In this document: positions 50,866 through 59,547 of the stretch, piece by piece
Layout of the letters: each line of letters opens with the position of its first letter
Position numbering within the stretch: position 1 is the stretch's first letter
Assembly (NCBI GenBank): GCA_965233705.1
Contig: CBDDTF010000003.1
Location: 1,240,001 to 1,304,000 of the forward strand
Reading direction: 5' to 3'
Length of the DNA: 64,000 nt
DNA from: Algihabitans sp965233705
Lineage (GTDB): Bacteria; Pseudomonadota; Alphaproteobacteria; Kiloniellales; DSM-21159
Made by a program: the position numbers and the translations under genes
Notes under the pieces: model-generated
What the model saw: the letters and a program-made list of their open reading frames with translations, nothing else
Told to the model about the DNA's origin: nothing
Databases searched by the model: none

Positions 50866-52287
50866 ATGGCAATCTGGCTTCCACGGCTCGACGGGCGGCC
50901 CGGCCCGAAGTACCTGCAGATCGTCGAGGCGATGGCGGAAGACATCGCCGCCGGGCGGCTGCCGGTGGGCACGCGGCTGCCGCCGCACCGCGAGCTGGCC
51001 TACCGGCTCGGCCTGTCGCCCAACACGACCAACCGGGCCTATGCTGAAGGCGTGCGGCGGGCGCTGCTGCGCGGCGAGGTCGGGCGCGGCACCTACGTCC
51101 GCGCGGCGGAAGCCCCGTCGGACTCCGGCGCGGTCGGCGACCTGCGCCGCGCCGCACAGGGGCCGATCGACCTGTCGCGCAACCTGCCGCTGCCGGGCCT
51201 GGCGGCGCCGCATCTGCGACGCACCCTCGACGCAATCGCGCGCGGCGGCGGCGTGGCGGCGCTGCTCGACTATCAGACCGACGGGGACCTGGCCCTGCAC
51301 GCCGGGGCGGCCCGGGCCTGGCTGGAGAGCTGCGGGGTCGCGGCCGGGCCGGAGGAGACCCTTGTCACCAACGGGGCGCAGCACGGCCTGCTGTGCAGCC
51401 TGATGGCGCTGCTGCGGCCCGGCGAACTGCTGCTGACCGAAGCGCTGACCTACGCACCGGTCCTGGCCATGGCCGCGCGTCTCGGCCTGAAGACCGCCGG
51501 CGTGGCGCTGGACCGCGGCGGCCTCTGCCCCGACGCCTTCGCGCGGGCCTGCGCCACGGCGGCGCCCAAGGCCCTCTATCTCACCCCCACCCTGCAGGCG
51601 CCGACCACGGCGACGCTTTCGGCCGAGCGCCGCCGGGCGATCGCGGCGATCGCCCAAAGACACGGTGTCCTGATAATCGAGGACGACGTCTTCGGCCGGC
51701 TGCCGCCCGATCGGCCGGAGGCGATCTGCCGCCACGCGCCCGACAGCACGGTCTATGTAACCAGCCTCTCGAAGTGCGTCGCGCCGGGCCTGCGCGTGGG
51801 CGTCCTGCGCGCGCCGGAACGCCTGGGGCCGGCGCTGCGCCACGCGGTCAAGCTCAGTGCGTGGATGACACCGCCTCTGACCTTGGAGATCGCCGCGCGG
51901 CTGATCCTCGACGGCACCGCCGCGCAGCTCACCGAAGAGCAGCGCGCCGCCGCCCAGCGGCGCCAGCGGCTGGCGCGCGACCTGCTGGGCGCCGGGAACT
52001 ACGCCGCCGCGCCGCAGGGGCTCCACATCTGGCTGCCGCTGCCCGAAGGCTGGACGGCCGATGTCTTCCAGGCGGCCGCGGCGCGCCAGGGCGTGCTGGT
52101 CGCCACCGCCCGCGACTTCGCCACGCCGGACCGTCTGCCGGCCGCGTCCGCCGCCGCATCCGGCCCGCCGGAGGCGATCCGCATCTGCCTCAGCCACGAG
52201 GCGAGCGAGGCGCGCCTGGCCACCGGCCTGAAGCGGCTCGCCGAGCTGCTGCACCGGCCTGCGGGCGGCGCGGCGATGGCGCTGTGA
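50866..52287 (+). CDS. MocR-type regulator (GntR winged helix plus aminotransferase-fold domain)
   Basis: A 473-residue transcription factor. Residues 1-75 are the GntR winged helix (PKYLQIVEAMAEDIAAGRLP, then HRELAYRLGLSPNTTNRAY); the remainder is a fold-type I aminotransferase domain with TNGAQHGLLCSLMALL, IIEDDVFGRLP (Asp for the PLP ring nitrogen) and the PLP-binding Lys in VTSLSKCVAPGLRVG. PLP with an amino compound is the likely effector. It is divergent from an EamA exporter, the usual arrangement for self-regulated amino acid export. It lies next to the halogenase cluster, so the effector might be that pathway's amino acid. Confidence 0.93.
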   Translation: MAIWLPRLDGRPGPKYLQIVEAMAEDIAAGRLPVGTRLPPHRELAYRLGLSPNTTNRAYAEGVRRALLRGEVGRGTYVRAAEAPSDSGAVGDLRRAAQGPIDLSRNLPLPGLAAPHLRRTLDAIARGGGVAALLDYQTDGDLALHAGAARAWLESCGVAAGPEETLVTNGAQHGLLCSLMALLRPGELLLTEALTYAPVLAMAARLGLKTAGVALDRGGLCPDAFARACATAAPKALYLTPTLQAPTTATLSAERRRAIAAIAQRHGVLIIEDDVFGRLPPDRPEAICRHAPDSTVYVTSLSKCVAPGLRVGVLRAPERLGPALRHAVKLSAWMTPPLTLEIAARLILDGTAAQLTEEQRAAAQRRQRLARDLLGAGNYAAAPQGLHIWLPLPEGWTADVFQAAAARQGVLVATARDFATPDRLPAASAAASGPPEAIRICLSHEASEARLATGLKRLAELLHRPAGGAAMAL

Positions 52288-52299
52288 GCCCGCGCGCCC

Positions 52300-53013
52300 T
52301 CACGCGTCGAACAGCACCGTCGTCATCGGAACGGGCGGCCAGGGCACGGCGACGGCCAGACAGCCGCCAGGCAGCACCAGGCCCTGGCGCACCCCCCACC
52401 GCTCGCCTTGGTAGGCGCCGCGGTACAGTCCGCCGCGCAGCGCCACCACCGGCAGCTCCCGAAAGGGCACGCGAATGCCGAAGCCGGCGCACTTTCCGAT
52501 CGCCTCCTTGACCGTCCAGGCGACCAGCAGCTCCCGGCCACGGCCACGCCCGTCGACGATGCGGTCGTCGGGATGCCGAATGACCCCGGCCAACTCCTCC
52601 CCGACATCGCGGTCGGCGGCTTCGACGTCGATACCGACCGCGCGCGAACCGGCGACCGCCAGCGCGACCCAGTCGCCGCCGTGGCTGAGATTGAAGCGCA
52701 ACGCGCCGTCGCGCAGGTCGGGCTTGCCGGAGGAGGCGGTGGCGAAGCGAAGCGCGGCCGGCGGGACATCCAGGAGGCGGGCGATTACCAGACGCTTGAG
52801 CCCGTGGGCGAGACGAAAGAGTTGGCGGTCCTGCGGCCGGCGAAACCGCTCGTGCCGGGCGCGTTCCTCCGCTGCGAGCAAGGACAGCGGAACCTCTTGC
52901 GCGAGTCGGCGCGGGGCGAGCGCCACCAGAACGCCGCTGCGGTCCCAATCAAGCCTCTCGCCCCGGGCCAGCCGCGCCGTGGTGTCGATCGTCCAGACCG
53001 GAGCTGCCTGCAT
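52300..53013 (-). CDS. 4'-phosphopantetheinyl transferase (Sfp type)
   Basis: Activates carrier proteins by moving phosphopantetheine from CoA to their Ser. The 237-residue two-lobed protein has the metal site AVGIDVEAADRDV and the C-terminal WTVKEAIGKCAGFG (WxxKEA), with an FRRPQDRQLFRLAHGLKRL opening lobe and SSGKPDLRDGALRFNLSH in the first half, all typical of Sfp-type enzymes, not AcpS. It is probably the activator of the carrier protein encoded at 59216-59506 in the same neighbourhood. It is convergent with the MocR gene and divergent from the Rieske gene. Confidence 0.93.
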   Translation of the reverse strand: MQAAPVWTIDTTARLARGERLDWDRSGVLVALAPRRLAQEVPLSLLAAEERARHERFRRPQDRQLFRLAHGLKRLVIARLLDVPPAALRFATASSGKPDLRDGALRFNLSHGGDWVALAVAGSRAVGIDVEAADRDVGEELAGVIRHPDDRIVDGRGRGRELLVAWTVKEAIGKCAGFGIRVPFRELPVVALRGGLYRGAYQGERWGVRQGLVLPGGCLAVAVPWPPVPMTTVLFDA

Positions 53014-53159
53014 GGGTCCCGTCCCAAGGTGGCTCTGACCGGACCACGGCTGCGTCTCGGAGACCGCGCCCCATAGCCCCAGGGTTGTGATTTACCCCGT
53101 CCCTGCTCTACTGTGCAACGAGAAGCCGGGATCGCGAGGGGCCGCGCGGGAGGGCCTGC

Positions 53160-54371
53160 ATGAAGCGCGAGGTGGAGCTCGATCTGCTCGACAGAGCCTT
53201 GCTGGGGCTGCACGACACGACGCTGTCACCCGGGCAAAGCGACAGCAGCGTCGAGGTGGAGCGCTACTTGTCGCCCGACTGGTACCGTGCCGAGCGCGAC
53301 CGCCTCTTCTCCAGGCTGCCGAACATGCTGGTCCACGGCTCCGAGTTGCCGGAGCCGCATTCCTTCGTGACGCTGGAGCATTTCGGCCGGGACCTGCTGG
53401 TCACGCGCAACGCCGAGGGCCGCGCGCGCGTCTTCCTCAACGTCTGCCGGCACCGCGGCGCCCTTCTGGAGACGGCCGAGCGCGGACAGAAGAAGCGCTT
53501 CGTCTGCGGCTATCACGCCTGGTCCTACGATAGCGATGGGCGGCTGCGCGCCATCCCCAACGCGCACTGCTTTCCCTCCGTTCGCCCGGGCTGCCGGAAT
53601 CTGGTCGAGCTCTGTGCCGTCGAAGCCTACGGCTTCATCTGGCTGATGCCGGAGCCGGGCCAGGGCGAAGCGGAGCTGGCCGCGTTCCTCGGCGGCCTGA
53701 CGGACGACTTGGCGGACCTCGACCTGGGCGCGTTCGAGGTCTTCGGCTTCGAGAGCCATGTCTGGGAGATCAACTGGAAGCTTGTCATCGAGGGGACTCT
53801 CGAGAGCTATCACTTCTCCACCCTGCACCCGAAGAGCGCCCATACGCTGTTCGAGAACAACGGCTTCTTCTTCGACCGCTTCGGCCCGCACCTGCGCTCG
53901 GTCCTGCCCAAGCGCTCGATCCGCTTGCTCGATCGCAAGGCCCGCGAAGACTGGAAGCTCGTCACCGTGGCCAACGTGATCCACACGATCTTTCCGAACG
54001 AGACGGTTCTGCATCAGTCGGATCACTTTCTGTGGATCACCGCCCATCCGCTCGGCCCGGAGCGCACGCGCGTCAAGCTGCGTCTGCTCGTGCCCAAGCC
54101 CCCGGCGCAAGGCGACGGGACCGCGGCGTGGGAGGCGAACCGGCAGTTCACCTATCAGGTGCAGTACGAGGATCTCGAGATCTTCCGCCGGATCCAGAGG
54201 GGGCTGCGGTCCGGCGCCAACCGCGAGCACCTGTTCGGCACGCTCGAAGCGGCCCTCGTCGCCTACAACGACAGTCTCGAGCGCTACCTCGCGGCGGACG
54301 ACAGCCAAAGCCGGACGCGCCCCGAGGACGGCGCCGGCGGACCGCCCGGAGCCGAGCCGCGGGGCGGTTAG
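53160..54371 (+). CDS. Rieske non-haem iron oxygenase, alpha subunit
   Basis: A 403-residue oxygenase that would hydroxylate, desaturate or demethylate a small molecule, taking electrons from a reductase encoded elsewhere. The Rieske [2Fe-2S] site is CRHRG (C-x-H) and, 16 residues further, CGYHAW (C-x2-H). The catalytic domain has NWKLVIEGTLESYHFSTLH, giving two iron-binding His residues, and YEDLEIFRRIQRGL supplies the Asp. The last 30 residues are a disordered tail. Start ATG at 53160 after GGGAGGGCC. No ferredoxin or reductase is adjacent. It faces the halogenase operon tail to tail, 28 bases from the transporter stop. Confidence 0.9.
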   Translation: MKREVELDLLDRALLGLHDTTLSPGQSDSSVEVERYLSPDWYRAERDRLFSRLPNMLVHGSELPEPHSFVTLEHFGRDLLVTRNAEGRARVFLNVCRHRGALLETAERGQKKRFVCGYHAWSYDSDGRLRAIPNAHCFPSVRPGCRNLVELCAVEAYGFIWLMPEPGQGEAELAAFLGGLTDDLADLDLGAFEVFGFESHVWEINWKLVIEGTLESYHFSTLHPKSAHTLFENNGFFFDRFGPHLRSVLPKRSIRLLDRKAREDWKLVTVANVIHTIFPNETVLHQSDHFLWITAHPLGPERTRVKLRLLVPKPPAQGDGTAAWEANRQFTYQVQYEDLEIFRRIQRGLRSGANREHLFGTLEAALVAYNDSLERYLAADDSQSRTRPEDGAGGPPGAEPRGG

Positions 54372-54399
54372 CGTCTCGCTTCGTCTTATCGCTCGGCCT

Positions 54400-55635
54400 T
54401 CATGATTTGGAACGCCGAAAGCGCTGCAGCGCGTAAAGCGCGCCGCCGGCCAGGAGGCCCCAGAAGGCCCCGCTCACGCCGAGCACGCTGACGCTCGACG
54501 CCGTGACCAGGAAGGTGACCAGCGCCGGCTCGCGGTCGCCGGGCTCGGACACCGCCGCCATCAGGGAGGCGCCGAGCGCGCCGAGCAGCGCCAGCCCGGC
54601 CACGGCCTGGATGAGGATCGGCGGCGACGCGCCGATGAAGGCGGTCGCCGCACCCGCCCCCAGGCCGAGAAGCACGTAGATGGCGCCGCCGATCACGGCG
54701 GACCAGTACCGCCGCGCGCGATCCGGCCCGGCCTCCTCGCCGGCGCAGATGGCGGCCGTGATCGCGGCGAGGTTCACGCCGTGTCCGCCGAAGGGCGCGG
54801 CCAGCAGGCTGAAGCCCCCGGTCCAACTGAACAGGGGGCTCGGCTCGGGCCGGTAGCCGTTGGCTTTCAGCACGGCGATGCCCGGGATGTTCTGCGACGC
54901 CATGGTCACCAGGAACAGCGGCAGGCCGATCCCGATCATCGCCGCCAGGGAGAACTCCGGCACGACGAACTCCGGCGCCTGCCAGAGCGGCCCCAACTCC
55001 GCGGCCGTGATCTCGGTGGTCGCAAAGATCAGGATGCCGGTCACCAGGACCGCGGCGGGCATGGCGTAGAGCTTGTTGAGCCGGCCGACGAGCGCCCAGG
55101 TGACCACGATGGCGAGCCCGAGGGCGGGAAATTCGATCACCGCCTGTACGGGCGCGAGGCACAGCGGCAGCAGCACGCCGGCCAGCATCGCGTTCGCCAA
55201 GGGACCGGGAATCGAGGCGACGGCGCGCCCGAGCGGCCGCCAAAGGCCGGCCAGGACCGTCAGCCCGCCCGCCAGGAGGAAGGCGCCGATGACCGCGGCA
55301 AAACCTTCGCTCGGCGCGGTGGAGGCGGCCAACAGAGCGCCGCCCGGCGTCGACCAGGCGATGCTGATGGGCATGCGCGTGCGCAGGCTCAGCAGGATCG
55401 CGCAAAGTCCCATGGCGACCGAGACGGCCATCAGGCCCGAGGCGGTTTGGCTCTGGGTCGCGCCGACGGTCGACAGACCTTCGACAATGACGGCAAAGGA
55501 GCTCGAGAAGCCGACGAAGGCGGCCAGCACGCCGGCGGCCGCGGCCTGCAGCGGGATCGACCGGCCCGTCCCCCTGCCCGCGCCCGCCGCGTGGCGGCGC
55601 CCTTCGGTGGAGTCCTCGAGGGCGTTTCTAGGCAT
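54400..55635 (-). CDS. BenE-family membrane transporter
   Basis: A 411-residue inner-membrane protein of the benzoate:proton symporter (BenE) family, with ten to twelve hydrophobic segments. Characteristic are IVEGLSTVGATQSQTASGLM, ISIAWSTPGGALLA, MASQNIPGIAVLKANGYRP and FGGHGVNLAAITAAICAG. BenE-type proteins import small aromatic acids, but this one ends the halogenase operon and could carry the pathway's precursor or product. The ATG at 55635 overlaps the preceding stop by eight bases. An N-terminal 25 residues are disordered. Confidence 0.9.
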   Translation of the reverse strand: MPRNALEDSTEGRRHAAGAGRGTGRSIPLQAAAAGVLAAFVGFSSSFAVIVEGLSTVGATQSQTASGLMAVSVAMGLCAILLSLRTRMPISIAWSTPGGALLAASTAPSEGFAAVIGAFLLAGGLTVLAGLWRPLGRAVASIPGPLANAMLAGVLLPLCLAPVQAVIEFPALGLAIVVTWALVGRLNKLYAMPAAVLVTGILIFATTEITAAELGPLWQAPEFVVPEFSLAAMIGIGLPLFLVTMASQNIPGIAVLKANGYRPEPSPLFSWTGGFSLLAAPFGGHGVNLAAITAAICAGEEAGPDRARRYWSAVIGGAIYVLLGLGAGAATAFIGASPPILIQAVAGLALLGALGASLMAAVSEPGDREPALVTFLVTASSVSVLGVSGAFWGLLAGGALYALQRFRRSKS

Positions 55636-56812
55636 CCGTGGCCCCGCCGCCTTCGGCAAGCCCGTTCTGCGCGATGATATCGCGCATGATCTCGCTGGCG
55701 CCACCGGCCACCGCCGCGGCCCGCGCGTCCTGGACGATCCGCACCAGGTCCGAACCGGCACGGAAGCCCTCGGCACCGTGCAGGTGCTGACAGGTCTCGG
55801 CCACCGTCTTGCAGACCTCGACGGCCTTCAGCTTGACCATCGAGCATTCGGTGATGGCCAGGGGGTCTTGCGAGAAGCGCCAGGCGGCGTGGTAGGCGAG
55901 CTGGCGCGCCGCCTCCACCTCGGTGAGAAGATCGGCCATGCGGTGGCGCACGGCCTGCCGGTCGCTCAAGGTGCCGCCGAACGCGTGCCGGCCGCTGAGA
56001 TAGCGCCAGGTCATCGCCAGGCAGTTCGCCGCGTCGCCGATGGCGACGAGGCCGGCCGCGAGCCGCTCCATCTGCATCTGCCGCATGATCAGCATGAACC
56101 CCGCCCCGGGCCGGCCGATGAGGTTCGCGGCCGGCACGCGCACCGACTCGAGGCGCAGGTCGGAGATCGCGGCGGCGCGCCAGACGACGCAGTCGTTGGG
56201 CTCCACCCGAAGGCCGGCGCGGTCGCGTTCGACGACGAACAGGCTGATGCCCGCCTGACCGCGCGAACCGGGCGCCCCTTCGGTGCGCACGGCGACGATG
56301 AAGACATCCGCGAAGCCGCCGTTGGCCACGAAGACCTTCTCGCCGTCGAGCCGGTAATCCGGGCCGTCGCGCACGGCCGTCGCGGCCAGGGCCGAAAGGT
56401 CGGAGCCGCCGGCGGCCTCGGTGATCGCCAGCGACACGATAGACTCGCCGGCCACGGCCGGTTGCAGGAACCGCCGGCTCAGCTCGGCGCTGCCGGCCAG
56501 GGCCAGGTAGGGACTGGCCATGTAGGCGTGGAGCGCCACGGAAAAGCGCAATCCGCCGAACCCGAGGCGCCCCACCTCCTCGAGGAAGACGGCCGAGTGC
56601 AGGAAGTCGAGCCCGCTGCCGCCGACCGCCGGACTCTGGTGCAGCCCGAGAAGGCCTTCGCGCCCCAGGCTCCGCCAAGCCTCGCGGGGGATCTCGCCCC
56701 GCGCTTCCCACAGGCGCGCCTGCGGCGCGATTTCGCGGGCCAGAAAGCTGCGGACGCGACGGCGGAAACTCTCGTGGTCTCGCCCGAGGAAGCGGCTGGC
56801 GGCCAAGGTCAT
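55628..56812 (-). CDS. Acyl-CoA dehydrogenase-like flavoprotein acting on a carrier-bound acyl group
   Basis: A 394-residue flavoprotein of the acyl-CoA dehydrogenase fold: N-terminal helices, middle beta domain (SLAITEAAGGSDLSAL with the flavin-contacting Thr/Glu), C-terminal helices (AEGFRAGSDLVRIVQDARA). The base position used by short- and medium-chain enzymes is Gly370/Gly371 (AVAGGASEIMR), but Glu249 in MQMERLAAG sits where isovaleryl-CoA dehydrogenase has its base (LDLERL). It therefore can take an alpha proton. Next to A, carrier and halogenase genes it resembles KtzA (cyclopropane-forming) or PltE-type proline oxidases. The ATG at 56812 overlaps the adenylation gene by four bases. 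Confidence 0.88.
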   Translation of the reverse strand: MTLAASRFLGRDHESFRRRVRSFLAREIAPQARLWEARGEIPREAWRSLGREGLLGLHQSPAVGGSGLDFLHSAVFLEEVGRLGFGGLRFSVALHAYMASPYLALAGSAELSRRFLQPAVAGESIVSLAITEAAGGSDLSALAATAVRDGPDYRLDGEKVFVANGGFADVFIVAVRTEGAPGSRGQAGISLFVVERDRAGLRVEPNDCVVWRAAAISDLRLESVRVPAANLIGRPGAGFMLIMRQMQMERLAAGLVAIGDAANCLAMTWRYLSGRHAFGGTLSDRQAVRHRMADLLTEVEAARQLAYHAAWRFSQDPLAITECSMVKLKAVEVCKTVAETCQHLHGAEGFRAGSDLVRIVQDARAAAVAGGASEIMRDIIAQNGLAEGGGATDA

Positions 56813-58380
56813 CGCCCACCCTGCTCCCACGCCAGCGCCAGCGACAGCACCGCCGCCCGGTCGACCTTGCCGTTGGCGGTCAACGGCAGCGCGTCGAGGG
56901 TCAGGTAGCACGAGGGCCGCATGTAGGCCGGCAGCCTCTGCGCAAGCGCCCGGCGCGCACGCGGGACGGCGGAGGCCGGCGCGACCAGCGCCGCAACCAG
57001 TCGCTTCTCCCCCCGGCTCTCATCGAGCAGGACGCAGGCGCGGTCGACGCCGTCGAGGGCGATCAGGTTCGTCTCGATCTCGCCGAGCTCGACACGATAC
57101 CCGTTGATCTTCACCTGGTCGTCGGCACGACCGAGAAACTCGATCACCCCGCCCTCCAGATAGCGCGCGCGGTCACCCGTGCGATACGCCCGCTCGCCGG
57201 CCGGCAGACAGGCCAGCCCCGTAACGAAGCGGGCGGAGGTCTCCTCCGGTCTGTTGAGGTAGCCGAGCGCGAGTCCCGGTCCCGCGATCACGATCTCGCC
57301 CGGCGCGCCGGGGCCGCAGCGCCGGCCCGACGCGTCGACCACCAGGACCTGGCGGTTGTTGATCGCGGTCCCGAGCGGAACGCTCGCGGCCGTCTCGTCC
57401 AGCCGGTCGATCGGGAACTGCGTCGCGAAGGTGGTCGCCTCCGTCGGCCCGTAGACGCTGGAGATCCGAGTCTGCGCCAGCAGGCGCCGGGCGCGTCGCA
57501 TATGGGCGGGCGAGTGGGCCTCGCCACCGGTCAGCAGCTCCTCGACCTCCGCCAGGGCCGAGGGGGCCTCGTCGATCGCGGCATTGAACAGCGCGGTGGT
57601 CAGGAACAGCGTGGTGACGCGGTTCGCCTGCAGGGTTCGGGCCAGGGCGCCCAGCGTCGGCAGCTTGCCGTCGAAGAGCACGCAGGTACCGCCGTGCAGC
57701 AGCGGCCCCCACAACTCGAAGGTCATGGCATCGAAGCTCGGCGGCGCCAGTTGCAGGACGCTTCGCCCGGGGCCCAGCCTGGCGTAGGACGGCTCGAGCA
57801 ACAGGCTTGTGACGCCGCGATGGGGGATCATCACGCCCTTCGGCGCGCCGCTCGACCCGGAGGTGTAGTTGACGTAGGCGAGGTCTTCGCCCCCGGCCGG
57901 GGCCGCGGCGGCGCGCGGCACCGCCGGCGTGTCCGCGCGCAGGGCGGCCCCGACCTCGACCAGGGTCCAGCGCGCCGGCCCCAGCCGCGCGCGCGCCGCG
58001 CCGTCGACCAGGACCAGCTCTACGCGCGCATCCTCGAGCTGGGCGGCGACGCGCTGCGGCGGCAGGCCGGGGTCGAACGGCAGGTAGGCCGCGCCGCTCT
58101 TGAGGACGGCCAGCAGGCCCGCGACCATCTCGAACGACCGCGCGAGCGCGATGGCGACGATGTCGCCCTTGCCGACTCCCCGGGCGCGCAGGTGCTGCGC
58201 CAGGTGCTCGGCGCGGGCATCGAGCTCAGCGTAAGTGAGGGACGCGCCGGCCTGCCGCAACGCCACCGCCTGCGGGTAACGCGCCGCCACCGCCCGGAAC
58301 AGGCAGGCGACGCCCCGCTCCGGACCGGCGCGGTGCGGCGCGCCGGAGGCCGCCACCTGGTTGGACGCCGTCACCACCAT
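56809..58380 (-). CDS. Free-standing amino acid adenylation enzyme (NRPS A domain)
   Basis: Activates an amino acid as AMP ester and loads it on the carrier protein. The 523-residue protein is one A domain without condensation or carrier parts. Core motifs: A2 LKSGAAYLPFDP, A3 YVNYTSGSSGAPKGV, A4 FDAMTFELWGPLLHGG, A5 SVYGPTEATT, A7 YRTGDRARY, A8 GRADDQVKINGYRVELGEIE, A10 PLTANGKVDRA with Lys505. The Asp of FDA keeps the residue that binds the substrate alpha-amino group, so an alpha-amino acid is likely; pocket residues begin D-A-F and I cannot assign the substrate. The ATG at 58380 overlaps the thioesterase stop. Confidence 0.93.
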   Translation of the reverse strand: MVVTASNQVAASGAPHRAGPERGVACLFRAVAARYPQAVALRQAGASLTYAELDARAEHLAQHLRARGVGKGDIVAIALARSFEMVAGLLAVLKSGAAYLPFDPGLPPQRVAAQLEDARVELVLVDGAARARLGPARWTLVEVGAALRADTPAVPRAAAAPAGGEDLAYVNYTSGSSGAPKGVMIPHRGVTSLLLEPSYARLGPGRSVLQLAPPSFDAMTFELWGPLLHGGTCVLFDGKLPTLGALARTLQANRVTTLFLTTALFNAAIDEAPSALAEVEELLTGGEAHSPAHMRRARRLLAQTRISSVYGPTEATTFATQFPIDRLDETAASVPLGTAINNRQVLVVDASGRRCGPGAPGEIVIAGPGLALGYLNRPEETSARFVTGLACLPAGERAYRTGDRARYLEGGVIEFLGRADDQVKINGYRVELGEIETNLIALDGVDRACVLLDESRGEKRLVAALVAPASAVPRARRALAQRLPAYMRPSCYLTLDALPLTANGKVDRAAVLSLALAWEQGGR

Positions 58381-59180
58381 GCGGAACTCCCTGGTTGCAG
58401 CGGTCGAGCCCCGGCACCGGACAGCTTGTCCAGCAGCGCCGTGCCGAGTGTCGCGACAACCTCCGCCTGGCGCTCTTGCGGGAAGAAGTGGCCGCCCGGA
58501 AAGCTGTAGAACTCGAAGGTGTCGCGGGTTTGCAGATGCCAGGGCGCCATGTCGCCCTCGCGCGCCACCTGATCCGCGCGGCCGCACAGCGCGACGAGCG
58601 GGCAAGCCAGCGGGGCGCGCGTCGGGCGCCAGGTCTCGGCAAGTTCGAGGTCGGACCGCAGGACGGGCGCCAGCAGCTCCATCATCCGCGCGTCGTCCAG
58701 AACCTCCGCCGGAACGCCGCCCATGCGGCGCAGACAGTCCACCAGCTCGGCCTGCGACATCTTGTGCATTGTCGGCCAACGCCGGGGCACGGTCGGCGCA
58801 TGGCACCCCGCCACGATCACCGCCACGGGCGCGGCCTGTCCCCGCGCGGCGAGCCGATGGGCCGCCTCGTAGGCGAGGCGCGCGCCCAGGCTGTGGCCGA
58901 ACAGCGCGAAGGGCCCCTGCCCCGCCTGCTCGGCCAAGGCATCGACGATCGCCGCCAGGGCCTCGGGCCAATGCCGCAAGGGCGCTTCCCGGACGCGCCG
59001 CTCGCGCCCCGGCAGGCAGACCCCGACAGCGGCGAGCGCGGGTGGCAGTTGGGCCTGCCAGCCGCGAAAGGTCTGCGCGCCGCCGCCGGCGTGGGCAAAG
59101 CAGTAGAGCCGACAGGCGGCCGCCTCGGCCTGCCCGAAGGGCACGAACCAGGCGCCCGGGGCACCGGCGCTCACGGACAC
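58371..59180 (-). CDS. Type II thioesterase
   Basis: A 269-residue alpha/beta hydrolase of the type II thioesterase group, which frees acyl chains or mis-loaded groups from carrier proteins. RLYCFAHAGGGAQTFRGW is the opening of the group, the nucleophile elbow is FGHSLGARLAYE (Ser97), the Asp is in GRADQVAREGDM and the His in PGGHFFPQER. Start taken as GTG 59180, the first codon in the frame; another GTG lies a few codons later. With no synthetase in view it may be the releasing enzyme for the finished amino acid, not merely an editor. Confidence 0.92.
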   Translation of the reverse strand: MSVSAGAPGAWFVPFGQAEAAACRLYCFAHAGGGAQTFRGWQAQLPPALAAVGVCLPGRERRVREAPLRHWPEALAAIVDALAEQAGQGPFALFGHSLGARLAYEAAHRLAARGQAAPVAVIVAGCHAPTVPRRWPTMHKMSQAELVDCLRRMGGVPAEVLDDARMMELLAPVLRSDLELAETWRPTRAPLACPLVALCGRADQVAREGDMAPWHLQTRDTFEFYSFPGGHFFPQERQAEVVATLGTALLDKLSGAGARPLQPGSSAWW

Positions 59181-59215
59181 GACAGGCGGCTCGCGCGCAG
59201 GCGATCGGCTGGCAT

Positions 59216-59506
59216 CTAGGCCTCGAGAGCCTCCTGCACCGGCGCCTGACGCGCAGCCTCGATGGCCGCGGCCAGGCTGCGCAGCCGCGCATCCTCGTAC
59301 AGCGTCTCCGGCAGCAGCGCTTCCGGCCCGAAGACGTCCTCGACCCGCGCCAGGAACTTGATCGCGGTCAGGGAATTCCCCCCGAGTTCGAAGAAGTCGT
59401 CCTCCGGCGAGATTTCATCCCGGCCGAACAGATCCTGCCAAATGGCGGCGAGGGTCTCTTCGGTGTCGGGGCTGCGGCTTTCGGAAGAGCGCACGTGGTC
59501 CTGCAT
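59216..59506 (-). CDS. Free-standing peptidyl/acyl carrier protein
   Basis: A 96-residue carrier (thiolation) protein. The phosphopantetheine attachment site is DFFELGGNSLTAIKF, with Ser45. The four-helix pattern (TEETLAAIWQDLFG at the start, LRSLAAAIEAARQ at the end) is of the NRPS type, and FFELGGNSL is more NRPS-like than fatty-acid ACP-like. It is placed between halogenase and thioesterase and is the natural platform for adenylation, halogenation and flavoprotein steps. The start ATG at 59506 follows AAGGACGACC. Confidence 0.93.
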   Translation of the reverse strand: MQDHVRSSESRSPDTEETLAAIWQDLFGRDEISPEDDFFELGGNSLTAIKFLARVEDVFGPEALLPETLYEDARLRSLAAAIEAARQAPVQEALEA

Positions 59507-59547
59507 GGCCGGTCGTCCTTGTCGTAGAGGCAGAAGGGGATGGGCCG

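Noticed and set aside
49807..52254. Long minus-strand frame extending the EamA transporter across the MocR gene
   Set aside because: The upstream part is Gln/Arg/Gly-rich antisense to a well-supported regulator; the transporter starts at 50787.
56809..59292. Extended adenylation-gene frame reaching into the thioesterase and carrier genes
   Set aside because: The sequence before 58380 is an out-of-phase reading of the thioesterase; the A domain begins normally at 58380.
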